Origin: Microvirga aerophila
Lineage (GTDB): Bacteria > Pseudomonadota > Alphaproteobacteria > Rhizobiales > Beijerinckiaceae
NCBI RefSeq assembly: GCF_003332305.1
Contig: NZ_QOIO01000003.1
Coordinates: 1-64,000 of the forward strand
Length of the DNA stretch: 64,000 nt
Direction: 5' to 3'
The notes under the pieces are model-generated. The model was not told the DNA's origin. It saw only the letters and a program-made list of their open reading frames with translations, and ran no database searches. The position numbers were made by a program, and so were the translations under genes. Shown here in pieces: positions 34,611 to 43,366 of the stretch (position 1 is its first letter; every line of letters begins with the position of its first letter).

Positions 34611-34637
34611 TCCGGAGCGCATCCCCTGCGCTCCGGA
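34611..34637 (+). repeat. Perfect hairpin between atpD and atpC
   Basis: TCCGGAGCGCA (34611-34621) and TGCGCTCCGGA (34627-34637) form an 11-bp perfect stem around a five-base loop. No T-run follows, so full termination is unlikely. It may lower atpC read-through or protect the atpD message, matching the smaller number of epsilon subunits per complex. Confidence 0.6.
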
Positions 34638-34706
34638 CCCGTCTCAAAGCATTCCCAACGTTCCCCGTGCCGCGCCTTGCGGCGGACAGGATGACGAGGA
34701 GCTAAA

Positions 34707-35108
34707 ATGGCTACCTTTACTTTCGAACTCGTCTCCCCGGAGCGCACGCTCTATTCGGGGGCCGTCGATGCGGTGATCCTTCCCGCGACAGAGGGCGACA
34801 TGACGGTTCTGGCCGGTCACGCGCCCACGATGACGACTCTCAAGATCGGGTTTCTCGTCGTCACCAACACGCCCGGCAACGGCCGGCGCATCCTGGTTCG
34901 CGGCGGCTTTGCCGACATCAGCCCGAACGGCCTCACAGTGCTGGCCGAGCGCGCTCTTCCCGAGGAAGAGCTGACGCAGGAGATCCTCGATCATGAGATT
35001 CTCCAAGCCGAGATGCACTACGACGCCACCACGGACGTCACAATCAAACACGCCGCGGAGGCAACTGTCGCTCAGCTGCGAGAAGCCAAAGCGGCCCTCA
35101 ATTTCTAA
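34707..35108 (+). CDS. atpC: F1F0-ATP synthase epsilon subunit
   Basis: The 133-residue subunit begins with the beta-sandwich motif TFELVSPERTLYSGAVDAVI, then PATEGDMTVLAGHAPTMT. The C-terminal helical part is short, ending VAQLREAKAALNF. It joins gamma to the c-ring and can inhibit ATP hydrolysis. It is the last gene of atpHAGDC. A strong intrinsic terminator begins eight bases after its stop. Confidence 0.95.
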   Translation: MATFTFELVSPERTLYSGAVDAVILPATEGDMTVLAGHAPTMTTLKIGFLVVTNTPGNGRRILVRGGFADISPNGLTVLAERALPEEELTQEILDHEILQAEMHYDATTDVTIKHAAEATVAQLREAKAALNF

Positions 35109-35116
35109 GGTTCTGG

Positions 35117-35142
35117 AACCCGGCCGCAAGCCGGGTTTTTCT
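35117..35142 (+). terminator. Rho-independent terminator of the atp operon
   Basis: AACCCGGC (35117-35124) and GCCGGGTT (35130-35137) form an eight-bp stem with a CGCAA loop. It is followed by TTTCTTT. It lies right after atpC and immediately before the 2H-phosphoesterase ATG. Confidence 0.9.
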
Positions 35143-35147
35143 TTGCC

Positions 35148-35666
35148 ATGACGGAGCACGCGCCGCTGATTCTCACGCTCGCCATGGACGAGCGTTCCTT
35201 CACGTTCTTCGACCGGCAGCGGCGGCGTTACTTCCCGCCGGATCGGAACCTGATCCCCGCGCACCTGACCCTGTTTCACAAGCTCCCGGCAGATCAGCAC
35301 GACGTCCTCGTCCAGGACATCATGGACGCCGCTGCGGCGCAGCCGCCGTTTCCCATCCATGTGACGGGCCTCCGCTCGCTCGGACGCGGCGTGGCCTACA
35401 CCTTCGAGTCACAAACGCTCAGCGCCTTCCGCCGGGCGCTCGCCATGAGATGGGCGCTTTGGCTCACCTTGCAGGACCGGCAAAAGCATCAGCCTCACGT
35501 CACGGTCCAAAACAAGGTGGAGCCGGACGCCGCACGGACTCTGCTCGCAGACCTCAGCCGAGGCTTCGCGGCATTTTCCGTTGTGGCCGAAGGAATGAGC
35601 CTCTGGCGCTACCTCGGCGGACCGTGGGAGCACATCGAGACATTCCCGTTCGTGACCAATCGCTGA
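35148..35666 (+). CDS. 2'-5' RNA ligase family (2H phosphoesterase) protein
   Basis: This 172-residue protein has the two histidine motifs of the 2H superfamily: HLTLFH (about 44-49) and HVTVQN (about 116-121). Such enzymes act on 2',3'-cyclic or 2'-5' phosphodiesters of RNA or nucleotides. This type is mostly uncharacterised in Hyphomicrobiales. It follows the atp terminator, so it likely has its own promoter within or across that hairpin, or depends on read-through. It converges with putA. Confidence 0.82.
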   Translation: MTEHAPLILTLAMDERSFTFFDRQRRRYFPPDRNLIPAHLTLFHKLPADQHDVLVQDIMDAAAAQPPFPIHVTGLRSLGRGVAYTFESQTLSAFRRALAMRWALWLTLQDRQKHQPHVTVQNKVEPDAARTLLADLSRGFAAFSVVAEGMSLWRYLGGPWEHIETFPFVTNR

Positions 35667-35675
35667 GGGCGGGGC

Positions 35676-38600
35676 TCACTCTCCCATGGCGATCAGGTTT
35701 GCATTGCCGCCGGCCGCCGCCGTGTTGATGGTGACCGTCTGCTCGGTGGCGAAGCGCAGGAGATAATGCGGACCTCCCGCCTTCGGACCCGTTCCCGAGA
35801 GCCCGTGCCCGCCGAACGGCTGCACGCCCACGACCGCCCCGATCATGTTGCGGTTCACATACACGTTGCCCACCGACAGCCGCTCGATCACATGCTCGAC
35901 AGTGGCATCGATACGCGAATGCACGCCAAGGGTCAGGCCGTAGCCTGTGCCCTCGATGGATTCCAGCACATCCTCCAATTTATCTGCCTTGTAGCGGACC
36001 ACATGCAGAACCGGGCCGAACACCTCCTCGGCCAGATCGTGCGGCCTGTTCAACTCGAAGATATGCGGCGCCACATAGGTGCCGGCCGCGGGAGCATCGC
36101 CCGCATGGTGCACCTTCGCGGATTGTTTCATGGCGCTCACATGCGCGTCGAGCTTTTCCTTCGCGTCACGGTCAATCACCGGTCCCACATGGGCATCGAT
36201 CTCACGCGGATCCCCGATTTTCAGTTCCTGCGCGTTACCGGCGATCATCTCGATCATGCGGTCCGCCACGTCCTCCTGGACGCACAGCAGACGCAGGGCC
36301 GAACAACGCTGTCCGGCCGAGCGGAACGCGGACATCACCACATCGTCCGCCACCTGCTCCGGCAAGGCCGTGGCATCCACGATCATGGCATTGATGCCAC
36401 CGGTCTCGGCGATCAGCGGCACGATGGGGCCGTCCTTCATCGCAAGGGTGCGGTTGATGAGCCGCGCCACTTCCGTTGATCCGGTGAAGACCACACCCGC
36501 CACATCCCGATGTTCCACCAGACGGGCGCCCACGCGTCCGTCGCCTGGCACGAGATGCAAGGCGGATTGCGGCACACCCGCTTCGTGCAGCAGCCGGACC
36601 GCGAGCGCGGCGACCAGCGGCGTTTGCTCAGCGGGCTTTGCCACGACGGCGTTGCCCGCCATGAGAGCCGCGGAGACCTGCCCGAGGAAAATCGCGAGGG
36701 GAAAATTCCAGGGCGAGATGGCCACGAAAACGCCCCGTCCGCGAAGACGCAGCACATTGCTCTCGCCGGTCGGGCCCGGCATCGCGTCCCCGCTGCCGAA
36801 CAGGGTGCGACCCTGGGCAGCGTAGTAGCGGCAGAAATCAACCGCCTCGCGCACTTCGGACATGGCGTCGTCAAGGGTCTTGCCTGCTTCGGCCTGCAGC
36901 AGATGCAGCAGAGCCCCGCGACGTTCCTCCAGAAGATCCGCTGCTCGCATCAGAGCCTTCGCGCGTGTCTCGGCCGCGGTGCGGCTCCAGCCGACGAAAC
37001 CTGCCTGCGCGGCAGCCATGGCCCTGTCGGCTGTTTCAGCGGCGGCTTCCACGACTTCGCCCACCCCAGTGGCGCAGTCGATGGGACTGACGATTCGACA
37101 GACTTCGCCCGACGCGGCTTTTCCGTCGATCAGGGGCTCTGCCTTGAAAGGCTGTCGAGCGCTCCGTCCGATTTCACCGAGCAGAGCTTCGAGAGAGGCG
37201 CGATGCCCGAACTCCACGCCCCGGGAATTCGGCCGCCCTGACCCGTAGAGATCGCGGGGAAGCGGCACTTTCGGGTGGCGCGCGCGATCTGCCGACACGA
37301 TGATGTCGGCAGGGCGCTTCAGCAGTGTCTCGACCGGCACGGATGGATCGGCCGCTACGGACACGAAGGACGAGTTCGCACCGTTCTCCAAAAGACGCCG
37401 CACCAGATAAGCTAGCAAATCGCGATGGCCGCCCACCGGCGCGTAGGCCCGGCAGGCCAAGCCTGGCTCGCCTTCGAGCAGGCGACCATAGAGCGCCTCG
37501 CCCATGCCGTGCAGACGCTGGAATTCGTAGCCATCGGTCCCGCCGGCGCGCTCGATAATGGACGCAACCGTCAGCGCATTGTGAGTGGCGAATTGCGGAT
37601 AGATGCGCGGACGCTGAGCCAGCAGCTTTTCGGCGCAGGCGACATAATTCAGATCCGTCATCGCCTTGCGGGTGAACACCGGATAATCGTCCAGCCCACG
37701 CTCCTGTGCGCGCTTCACCTCCGTGTCCCAGTAGGCGCCCTTGACCAAGCGCACCATCATCTGCCGGTCGTACCGCTCGGCCATGGCGCCGATGGCGTCG
37801 ATCACCGCGCCCGCGCGCTTCTGGTAGCCCTGGATCGCGAGTCCGAAACCGCTCCAGCCCGCAAGGGATGGATCGGCCAGAACCGCTTCGATCACCTCAA
37901 GGGAGAGCTCGAGACGATCGGCTTCTTCCGCATCGATGGTGAAGTTGAGGTCGTGGGACTTGGCCTTCTGGGCCAGTGCGATGACAAGCGGCACGAGTTC
38001 ACGCATTACCCGTTCGCGGCTTGTCGCCTCGTAGCGTGGGTGCAGGGCTGAAAGCTTGACTGAAATACCCGGTCGATCAGGCAAGGGCTCATTGCCGGCG
38101 GAGCGGCCGATGGCGTCGATCGCGGACGCATATGAGTCGTAATAGCGCCTGGCGTCCTCCGCCGTGCGGGCGCCTTCGCCCAGCATGTCGAAGGAATAGC
38201 GGTAGAGCCGCCCCTTGCCGGAGCTTGCGCGCTTGAGCGCCTCGTCGATGGTCTGGCCGAGCACGAAGTGGTTGCCCATGACCCGCATGGCCTGTCGCGT
38301 CGCAGTGCGCACCGCCGGCAGGCCAAGGCGCTTGGTGAGTTGGCGCAAAATCCCTTCCGGGGTTTCGCCAGGCTGGATGATCCGTGCCGTGATGCCCAGC
38401 GCCCAAGCGGAGGCCGAGACCAGGAAGGCATCGGATTTCGCTTCATGGTCGGCGAAGTTGCCCTGTCCGAGCTTATCCTCGATCAGCCTGTCGGCTGTGG
38501 CGGAATCGGGCACGCGCAGCAGCGCTTCGGCCAGCACCATGAGGGCTAATCCCTCCTTGGTGGACAGGGAATATTCCCTCAGCATCTCTTCGACGCCGCC

Positions 38601-38774
38601 CAGGCCGCCGCCCTTGCCTCGGATGGCCTCGATCAGCCGCTTGGCGCGCTGGTCCACCCGGTGCTCCCGCTCGGGAGATAGGCGCGAGTTGGCCAGAAGC
38701 CGGGCCGCGATAGCCTTGTCGTCTTCCGCATAAGGGGGATTGAAGGGGGCAGCGGGCTGCGAGTTCAGGGTCAT
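35676..38774 (-). CDS. putA: Bifunctional proline dehydrogenase / pyrroline-5-carboxylate dehydrogenase
   Basis: This enzyme of about 1032 residues oxidises proline to glutamate in two steps. The flavin-dependent proline dehydrogenase barrel lies at about 90-450 (KLSALHPRYE, VRLVKGAYWDTEVKRAQERG). The aldehyde dehydrogenase domain lies at about 540-990, with Glu in IAETGGIN and catalytic Cys in SAGQRCSALR (about 823). The frame opens at 38882, but the ATG at 38774, after a GGAGGACACC site, is the start. The N-terminal ribbon-helix-helix of regulatory PutA is absent. Regulation is probably by the divergent Lrp-type gene. Confidence 0.96.
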   Translation of the reverse strand: MTLNSQPAAPFNPPYAEDDKAIAARLLANSRLSPEREHRVDQRAKRLIEAIRGKGGGLGGVEEMLREYSLSTKEGLALMVLAEALLRVPDSATADRLIEDKLGQGNFADHEAKSDAFLVSASAWALGITARIIQPGETPEGILRQLTKRLGLPAVRTATRQAMRVMGNHFVLGQTIDEALKRASSGKGRLYRYSFDMLGEGARTAEDARRYYDSYASAIDAIGRSAGNEPLPDRPGISVKLSALHPRYEATSRERVMRELVPLVIALAQKAKSHDLNFTIDAEEADRLELSLEVIEAVLADPSLAGWSGFGLAIQGYQKRAGAVIDAIGAMAERYDRQMMVRLVKGAYWDTEVKRAQERGLDDYPVFTRKAMTDLNYVACAEKLLAQRPRIYPQFATHNALTVASIIERAGGTDGYEFQRLHGMGEALYGRLLEGEPGLACRAYAPVGGHRDLLAYLVRRLLENGANSSFVSVAADPSVPVETLLKRPADIIVSADRARHPKVPLPRDLYGSGRPNSRGVEFGHRASLEALLGEIGRSARQPFKAEPLIDGKAASGEVCRIVSPIDCATGVGEVVEAAAETADRAMAAAQAGFVGWSRTAAETRAKALMRAADLLEERRGALLHLLQAEAGKTLDDAMSEVREAVDFCRYYAAQGRTLFGSGDAMPGPTGESNVLRLRGRGVFVAISPWNFPLAIFLGQVSAALMAGNAVVAKPAEQTPLVAALAVRLLHEAGVPQSALHLVPGDGRVGARLVEHRDVAGVVFTGSTEVARLINRTLAMKDGPIVPLIAETGGINAMIVDATALPEQVADDVVMSAFRSAGQRCSALRLLCVQEDVADRMIEMIAGNAQELKIGDPREIDAHVGPVIDRDAKEKLDAHVSAMKQSAKVHHAGDAPAAGTYVAPHIFELNRPHDLAEEVFGPVLHVVRYKADKLEDVLESIEGTGYGLTLGVHSRIDATVEHVIERLSVGNVYVNRNMIGAVVGVQPFGGHGLSGTGPKAGGPHYLLRFATEQTVTINTAAAGGNANLIAMGE

Positions 38775-38881
38775 GGTGTCCTCCAGTTCCGGAAATATAC
38801 CCAGGAGGCATCCGCGTTTCGATGGCAATATTTCTAGTTTATCCGTAGATATAAAGGCAAAGTTGGCAAAGGGCCGTGACA

Positions 38882-39343
38882 ATGGCGGAAATCGACCGGA
38901 TTGATCGCAAGATCCTTAAATGCCTCCAAGAGGATGGGCGGATCGCAACCGTCGATCTGGCCGAGAAGGTGGGGCTGTCGCCCACCTCGACGAGCGAGCG
39001 AATGAAGCGCCTTCAGCGGGAGGGTTATATCGCTGGGTTCGGAGCCCGGCTCGACCCGCACCGGCTCGGCTTGGAGCTTTTGGTTTTTGTCGAGGTGTCC
39101 CTCGACAAGACGACACCCGACGTCTTCGAGAAGTTCGCCGCAGCCGTTCGGCGCGCGCCGGAGGTTCTCGAATGCCACATGGTGGCGGGAGGGTTCGACT
39201 ATCTGGTCAAGACCCGTGTTGCCGACATGGCCGCCTATCGCCGTTTCCTGGGCGAGATCCTCCTGGCGCTCCCGGGCGTCAAGGAAACCCGCACCTATGC
39301 GGTGATGGAGGAGGTCAAGAGCGACGGGATCCTGCCTGTTTAG
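38882..39343 (+). CDS. putR: Lrp/AsnC-family regulator, PutR type
   Basis: This protein of about 153 residues has the AsnC HTH (about 5-60: EIDRIDRKILKCLQEDGRIA, then LAEKVGLSPTSTSERMKRLQ) and a C-terminal RAM domain (about 65-150). It is divergent from putA with about 107 bases between starts, the standard PutR arrangement in alphaproteobacteria, where it activates putA when proline is present. The GTG at 38876 is an alternative start two codons upstream. Confidence 0.9.
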   Translation: MAEIDRIDRKILKCLQEDGRIATVDLAEKVGLSPTSTSERMKRLQREGYIAGFGARLDPHRLGLELLVFVEVSLDKTTPDVFEKFAAAVRRAPEVLECHMVAGGFDYLVKTRVADMAAYRRFLGEILLALPGVKETRTYAVMEEVKSDGILPV

Positions 39344-39356
39344 CGTTTATGCAAGC

Positions 39357-39384
39357 GTGCGCTCCGACCCGGGCCGGAGCGCAC
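39357..39384. terminator. Shared hairpin between putR and the TerC gene
   Basis: GTGCGCTCCG (39357-39366) pairs perfectly with CGGAGCGCAC (39375-39384) around an eight-base loop. It lies between two convergent genes, so it can end both transcripts. T-runs are absent on both sides. Confidence 0.55.
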
Positions 39385-39405
39385 TGCCGTAGGTTGGTGT
39401 CGCGG

Positions 39406-40413
39406 CTACTCGGCAGCGATCATCCGCTCACCCTTCGTCTTCCAGAGCGAGTAGAACACGCCGCCCAGGATGAGCGTGAGGGTCACGCCGAGGGATATGG
39501 TCGGATCGACCTTTCCGACGATCTGGTTCCAGAAGATCTTTCCGCCGATGAACACGAGAACGAGCGCAAGGGCGTATTTCAGATAGTGGAACCGGTGCAC
39601 CATCGCGGCAAGCGCGAAGTAGAGGGCGCGCAGCCCGAGGATCGCCATGATGTTGGCCGTGTAGACCACGAAGGTGTCTGTCGTGATGGCAAAGATCGCC
39701 GGCACCGAGTCCACAGCGAAGATCAGGTCCGCGACGTTGATCACCACCAGCGCCAGGAAGAGCGGCGTCGCCCAAAGCACGACCTTACCGGTTTTCGGAT
39801 CCGGTCCGTGCACGAAGAAGTGCTGGGCGTGGAGGCGATCCGTCACGCGCATGTGCCTCTTCAGGAAGCCGATCATGCGGTTCTGTTCGAGATTGGGATC
39901 GCTCTCCGGCAGGAAGAGCATCTTGATGCCCGTGATGATGAGGAAGGCGCCGAAGACATAGAGAATCCAGGCATATTCCTGCACCAGAGCGGCGCCGAGC
40001 GCGATCATGATGCCACGCAGCACGATAACGCCGATGATGCCCCACACGAGCGCGCGATACTGGTAGGCCCTCGGGATCGCGAAATAGCCGAAGATCAGCG
40101 AGATCACGAACACGTTGTCGATGGACAAGGATTTCTCGATGAAGAAGCCCGTGAAATAGGCGATTCCGGCATGACTCCCGTCTTCAGTGACGAGAAGGCC
40201 GTTTTCGAACGCCCACCAGAGATAGACGCCGAACGCGACCGAGATGCCGATATAGAAAGCAGAGAGCCACAAGCTCTGCGCTACTCCCAGCTCCTTGTCC
40301 TTCCTGTTGAGGACGCCAAGGTCGAAAGCGAGGAGAAAGACGATAAGGCTCAAGAAAGCCGTCCACATCCAGACGGGCTTTCCCAGCCATTCCAACAAGA
40401 GGAATTCTGGCAT
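39406..40413 (-). CDS. TerC/Alx-family integral membrane protein
   Basis: This 335-residue protein has about eight to nine membrane segments and the family hallmarks FLLAFDLGVLNRK, EKSLSIDNVFVI and a second acidic motif INVADLIFAVDSVPA. The paired aspartates in membrane helices suggest metal-ion transport. Alx-type proteins have been linked to manganese homeostasis and high pH. I looked for the yybP-ykoY manganese riboswitch upstream and found no convincing match. A 22-base palindrome lies about 45 bases before the start. Confidence 0.9.
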   Translation of the reverse strand: MPEFLLLEWLGKPVWMWTAFLSLIVFLLAFDLGVLNRKDKELGVAQSLWLSAFYIGISVAFGVYLWWAFENGLLVTEDGSHAGIAYFTGFFIEKSLSIDNVFVISLIFGYFAIPRAYQYRALVWGIIGVIVLRGIMIALGAALVQEYAWILYVFGAFLIITGIKMLFLPESDPNLEQNRMIGFLKRHMRVTDRLHAQHFFVHGPDPKTGKVVLWATPLFLALVVINVADLIFAVDSVPAIFAITTDTFVVYTANIMAILGLRALYFALAAMVHRFHYLKYALALVLVFIGGKIFWNQIVGKVDPTISLGVTLTLILGGVFYSLWKTKGERMIAAE

Positions 40414-40458
40414 AACCGGACCTATGATTGCTTCTGTTCAAGCATCGACTCCGACATC

Positions 40459-40480
40459 GCGAGCGCATGGATGCGCTCGC
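40459..40480. repeat. 22-base near-perfect palindrome upstream of the TerC gene
   Basis: GCGAGCGCAT (40459-40468) and ATGCGCTCGC (40471-40480) are exact reverse complements with two bases between. It lies 46 bases before the TerC start and about 220 before the ABC substrate-binding gene. It could be an operator or a short hairpin in the TerC leader. Confidence 0.5.
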
Positions 40481-40527
40481 CAGAGGGGCCCGGTCGCCGA
40501 TGGTATTCAGGTAGGAAGGGACATTTT

Positions 40528-40592
40528 GGGCGTCAAGACCTGAACTTGGGCATCCGATGTCGTTTTCTTGTACAGGCGGAGCCTTGACGCCC
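40528..40592. promoter_or_regulatory. Inverted repeat with outward TTGACG boxes between divergent genes
   Basis: GGGCGTCAAG (40528-40537) and CTTGACGCCC (40583-40592) are perfect complements 45 bases apart. Each arm contains TTGACG, read on the minus strand in the left arm and on the plus strand in the right. They point outward to the TerC gene and the ABC operon and so could be -35 boxes of divergent promoters. The -10 boxes are unclear. Confidence 0.3.
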
Positions 40593-40698
40593 GACGCAGT
40601 TCTGCTTGCATGTGCGCAACAGGAAAAAGGCCCGGCAATGCCGCCGCTCTCGACAGGCGGCCCTGCACTGGGCCCAAGTGATAACAGAGGTAATGGTA

Positions 40699-41736
40699 AT
40701 GACGTCCGCTCGTTCGACACAGGCCCGATGGATCAGGGGGGTGCTCGTGGGCGCGTTCGCACTTCTCGGCTCGGCAGCCGCGCAGGCGCAGACGCCCGTG
40801 CGCTTCAGCCTCGACTGGCGATGGGAGGGGCCTGCGGCTCCCTTCGCGGTCGCCCTCGACAAGGGCTACTTCAAGGCTGAGGGCCTCGACGTGACCATCG
40901 ATCCTGCGGCCGGCTCCCGCGAGCCGATCTCCCGCGTGGCGTCGGGCACCTACGATGTGGGCTTCGGCGATGTAAACTCCCTCGTGCGCTTCCGCGACGA
41001 GAATCCCGGAACCGACATCAAGGCCGTGATGGTGATCTACGACCGGCCGCCCTTCGCGATCATCGGCCGCAAGAGCCGGGGCATCAGCAAGGAGGCGTCG
41101 AGCCTTCAGGGCAAGACCTTCGGGGCGCCCGCCGCCGATGGGGCTTTTGCCCAGTGGCCGATCTTCAAGTCGGTCAACAAGATCGATGATTCCAGCATGA
41201 AGTTCGAGAATGTGGGCTTTCCCGTCCGCGAGCCCATGTTGGCTCAAGGAGAGGTGGACGCCGTCTTCGGCTTCTCCATGTCGTCCTACATCAACCTGAA
41301 GTCCCGCGGGGTGCCGACGGATGACATCGTCGTCATGCTGATGAGCGATTACGGCGTGGATCTCTACGGCAACACCATCATCGTGTCGCCGAAATTCGCC
41401 GCCGAGAAGCCCGAGGCCGTGAAGGGCCTCCTGCGGGCCATCATGAAGGGCGTGCAGGATACCGTGAAGGACCCGTCGAGCGCCGTCGACGCGGTCATCA
41501 AGCGCAACGACGTGGCCAAGAAGGATGTGGAGCTGGAGCGCCTCAAGATGGTGCTGGAGCAGAACATGCTGACCCCATGGGTCAAGACCAACGGCTTCGG
41601 CGGCATCGACAAGGAGCGCTTCGCGAAGTCCCTCGACCAAATCGGCCTGACCTTTACCTATAAGGCGAAGCCGAACGTGGACGATGTCTTCACCGAGCAG
41701 TTTCTTCCCGCTGCCGACCAGCGGAAGGTGAACTGA
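40699..41736 (+). CDS. ABC transporter substrate-binding protein (NitT/TauT, NMT1-like)
   Basis: This protein of about 345 residues has an N-terminal signal (GVLVGAFALLGSAAAQAQ) and an NMT1/THI5-like fold: RFSLDWRWEGPAAPFAVALD near the start, later DVGFGDVNSLVRFR. It should deliver a small organic solute to the permease that follows. The frame is open from 40606; the ATG at 40699 sits eight bases after AGAGG. An intrinsic terminator directly after it allows more binding protein than transporter. No TPP riboswitch is seen, so a thiamine-precursor role is unproven. Confidence 0.85.
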   Translation: MTSARSTQARWIRGVLVGAFALLGSAAAQAQTPVRFSLDWRWEGPAAPFAVALDKGYFKAEGLDVTIDPAAGSREPISRVASGTYDVGFGDVNSLVRFRDENPGTDIKAVMVIYDRPPFAIIGRKSRGISKEASSLQGKTFGAPAADGAFAQWPIFKSVNKIDDSSMKFENVGFPVREPMLAQGEVDAVFGFSMSSYINLKSRGVPTDDIVVMLMSDYGVDLYGNTIIVSPKFAAEKPEAVKGLLRAIMKGVQDTVKDPSSAVDAVIKRNDVAKKDVELERLKMVLEQNMLTPWVKTNGFGGIDKERFAKSLDQIGLTFTYKAKPNVDDVFTEQFLPAADQRKVN

Positions 41737-41743
41737 TCTTGCA

Positions 41744-41771
41744 GGCCCGATCCAGTGATCGGGCCTTTTTC
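41744..41771 (+). terminator. Intrinsic terminator inside the ABC operon
   Basis: GGCCCGATC (41744-41752) and GATCGGGCC (41757-41765) form a nine-bp stem around CAGT. It is followed by TTTTTC. It lies between the binding-protein gene and the ATPase gene, where partial termination is a known way to set subunit ratios. Confidence 0.9.
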
Positions 41772-41791
41772 ATTCCGGGCATCCTGTTTCC

Positions 41792-42583
41792 ATGAAAAAA
41801 TTCGTCGATATTCACGACGTGACGCACGTTTACGCTCGGACGGAAGACGGCGCTGCGGCGGTCGAGCACCTCAATCTTGCGGTGCGGGAGGGCGAGTTCG
41901 CCGCCATCGTCGGCCCGTCGGGCTGCGGAAAGTCCACGTTGATGAAGCTCGCGACCGGCCTGCAGTTTCCCATAAAAGGCACGGTCATCGTAGACGGCAA
42001 GCAGGTGACCGCGCCGGTGAAGCTCGCCGGCATGGCGTTTCAAAACCCGACCATGCTGCCCTGGCGCACCACCCTCGACAACATTCTTCTGCCGCTCGAA
42101 ATCGTGGAGCCCCATCGATCAAAGCTGCGCAGGCACAAGGCCGAGTACGTCGCCAAGGTCGAAAAGCTCCTGGCCCAGGTGGGCCTGAAAGGGCAGGGGC
42201 ATAAATTTCCGTGGCAATTGTCGGGGGGCATGCAGCAGCGCGCGTCCCTGTGCCGGGCGCTGATCCACGAGCCGAAGCTTCTCATGCTCGACGAGCCCTT
42301 CGGCGCGCTCGACACTTTCACCCGCGAGGAGCTGTGGTGCGTGATCCGCGACCTGCATGCGGCAAGTCCCGTCACGGTCATCCTGGTCACGCACGATCTG
42401 CGCGAGGCGGCGTTCCTGGCGGATCGGATCTTCTGCATGAGCGCGCGCCCCGGACGCATCGTGGCCGAACGCGAGGTGGACTTCCCACGACCGCGAGACC
42501 TCGAAATCACCTACACGCCGGAGTTCACGACCCTCGTCCACGAGCTGCGCGGGCATATCGCGCAGGCCCGCATGGCCGCGTGA
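41792..42583 (+). CDS. ABC transporter ATP-binding protein
   Basis: This 263-residue NitT/TauT-type ATPase has Walker A GPSGCGKSTLMK (about 46-57), the Q-loop at MAFQNPTMLPWR and the signature LSGGMQQRASLCRA. Walker B is LLMLDEPFGALD, and the switch His is in VTHDLREA. It powers uptake of the substrate bound by the upstream protein. The permease starts three bases after its stop. Confidence 0.93.
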   Translation: MKKFVDIHDVTHVYARTEDGAAAVEHLNLAVREGEFAAIVGPSGCGKSTLMKLATGLQFPIKGTVIVDGKQVTAPVKLAGMAFQNPTMLPWRTTLDNILLPLEIVEPHRSKLRRHKAEYVAKVEKLLAQVGLKGQGHKFPWQLSGGMQQRASLCRALIHEPKLLMLDEPFGALDTFTREELWCVIRDLHAASPVTVILVTHDLREAAFLADRIFCMSARPGRIVAEREVDFPRPRDLEITYTPEFTTLVHELRGHIAQARMAA

Positions 42584-42585
42584 GG

Positions 42586-43362
42586 ATGCCCATGCCCATC
42601 AAACGTCAGCTTACCCTAGCGCCATGGATCTTCACCATCGGGTTCTTCGGTCTGTGGGAACTGATCTGCCGCCTCTTCGGCGTGTCCAGCTTCGTGCTGC
42701 CCGCCCCGTCCACCATCCTGCTGGCAATCTGGGAATACCGGAACCAGCTCGCCTATCACGCCATGCACACTCTCTGGATGACGATTGCGGGATTTGGCCT
42801 CGCGGTGGTGTTCGGTCTCCTGCTCGGCATGGTGCTGGGCGCATCCCGGCTCATCAATGCGGGCACCTATCCGCTTCTCGTCGGCTTCAACTCGATCCCG
42901 AAGGTGGCCGTTGTGCCGATCCTGGTGTTCTGGTTCGGGGTCGGGTGGGTGCCGCCGGTCATGACGGCGTTCCTCATCTCGTTCTTTCCCATCGTGGTGA
43001 ACGTGGCGACCGGCATCTCGACAGTGGAGCCCGAGATGGAGGATGTGCTGCGGGCGCTGGGCGCCTCGAAGCGCGATATCATCCTGAAGGTCGGCCTGCC
43101 GCGCGCCATGCCGTATTTCTTCGGTTCCCTGAAAGTGGCGATCACGCTCGCCTATGTGGGCTCGGTCATCGGCGAGCAGAACGCCTCGAATGTGGGAATC
43201 GGCAACCTGCTGACGCGGGCATCGGCGGCTTTCGAGGTGCCGCTGGTCTGGGCGGCTCTCGTGGTGCTCGCCGTGCTCGGCGTCGTCATGTACGTGATCA
43301 CTGCGCTCATCGAGCAGTCGATGACCGGCTGGGCGCAGCGCTCCCAGATGGCGAACGCCTGA
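42586..43362 (+). CDS. ABC transporter permease
   Basis: This permease of about 258 residues has six membrane segments and the BPD_transp_1 loop VLRALGASKRDIILKVGLPR. That loop (EAA motif) contacts the ATPase. The frame continues upstream into the ATPase gene, but ATG 42586, with another at 42592, begins MPMPIKRQLTLAPWIF. It completes the binding protein-ATPase-permease set. The substrate is unknown. Confidence 0.92.
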   Translation: MPMPIKRQLTLAPWIFTIGFFGLWELICRLFGVSSFVLPAPSTILLAIWEYRNQLAYHAMHTLWMTIAGFGLAVVFGLLLGMVLGASRLINAGTYPLLVGFNSIPKVAVVPILVFWFGVGWVPPVMTAFLISFFPIVVNVATGISTVEPEMEDVLRALGASKRDIILKVGLPRAMPYFFGSLKVAITLAYVGSVIGEQNASNVGIGNLLTRASAAFEVPLVWAALVVLAVLGVVMYVITALIEQSMTGWAQRSQMANA

Positions 43363-43366
43363 GGCT

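Noticed and set aside
38920..40587. 555-residue plus-strand frame across putR and the TerC gene
   Set aside because: It crosses two real genes in other frames and a terminator hairpin. The sequence has no domain.
40414..40698. yybP-ykoY or TPP riboswitch before TerC or the ABC operon
   Set aside because: The conserved core motifs of either class are not visible on either strand.
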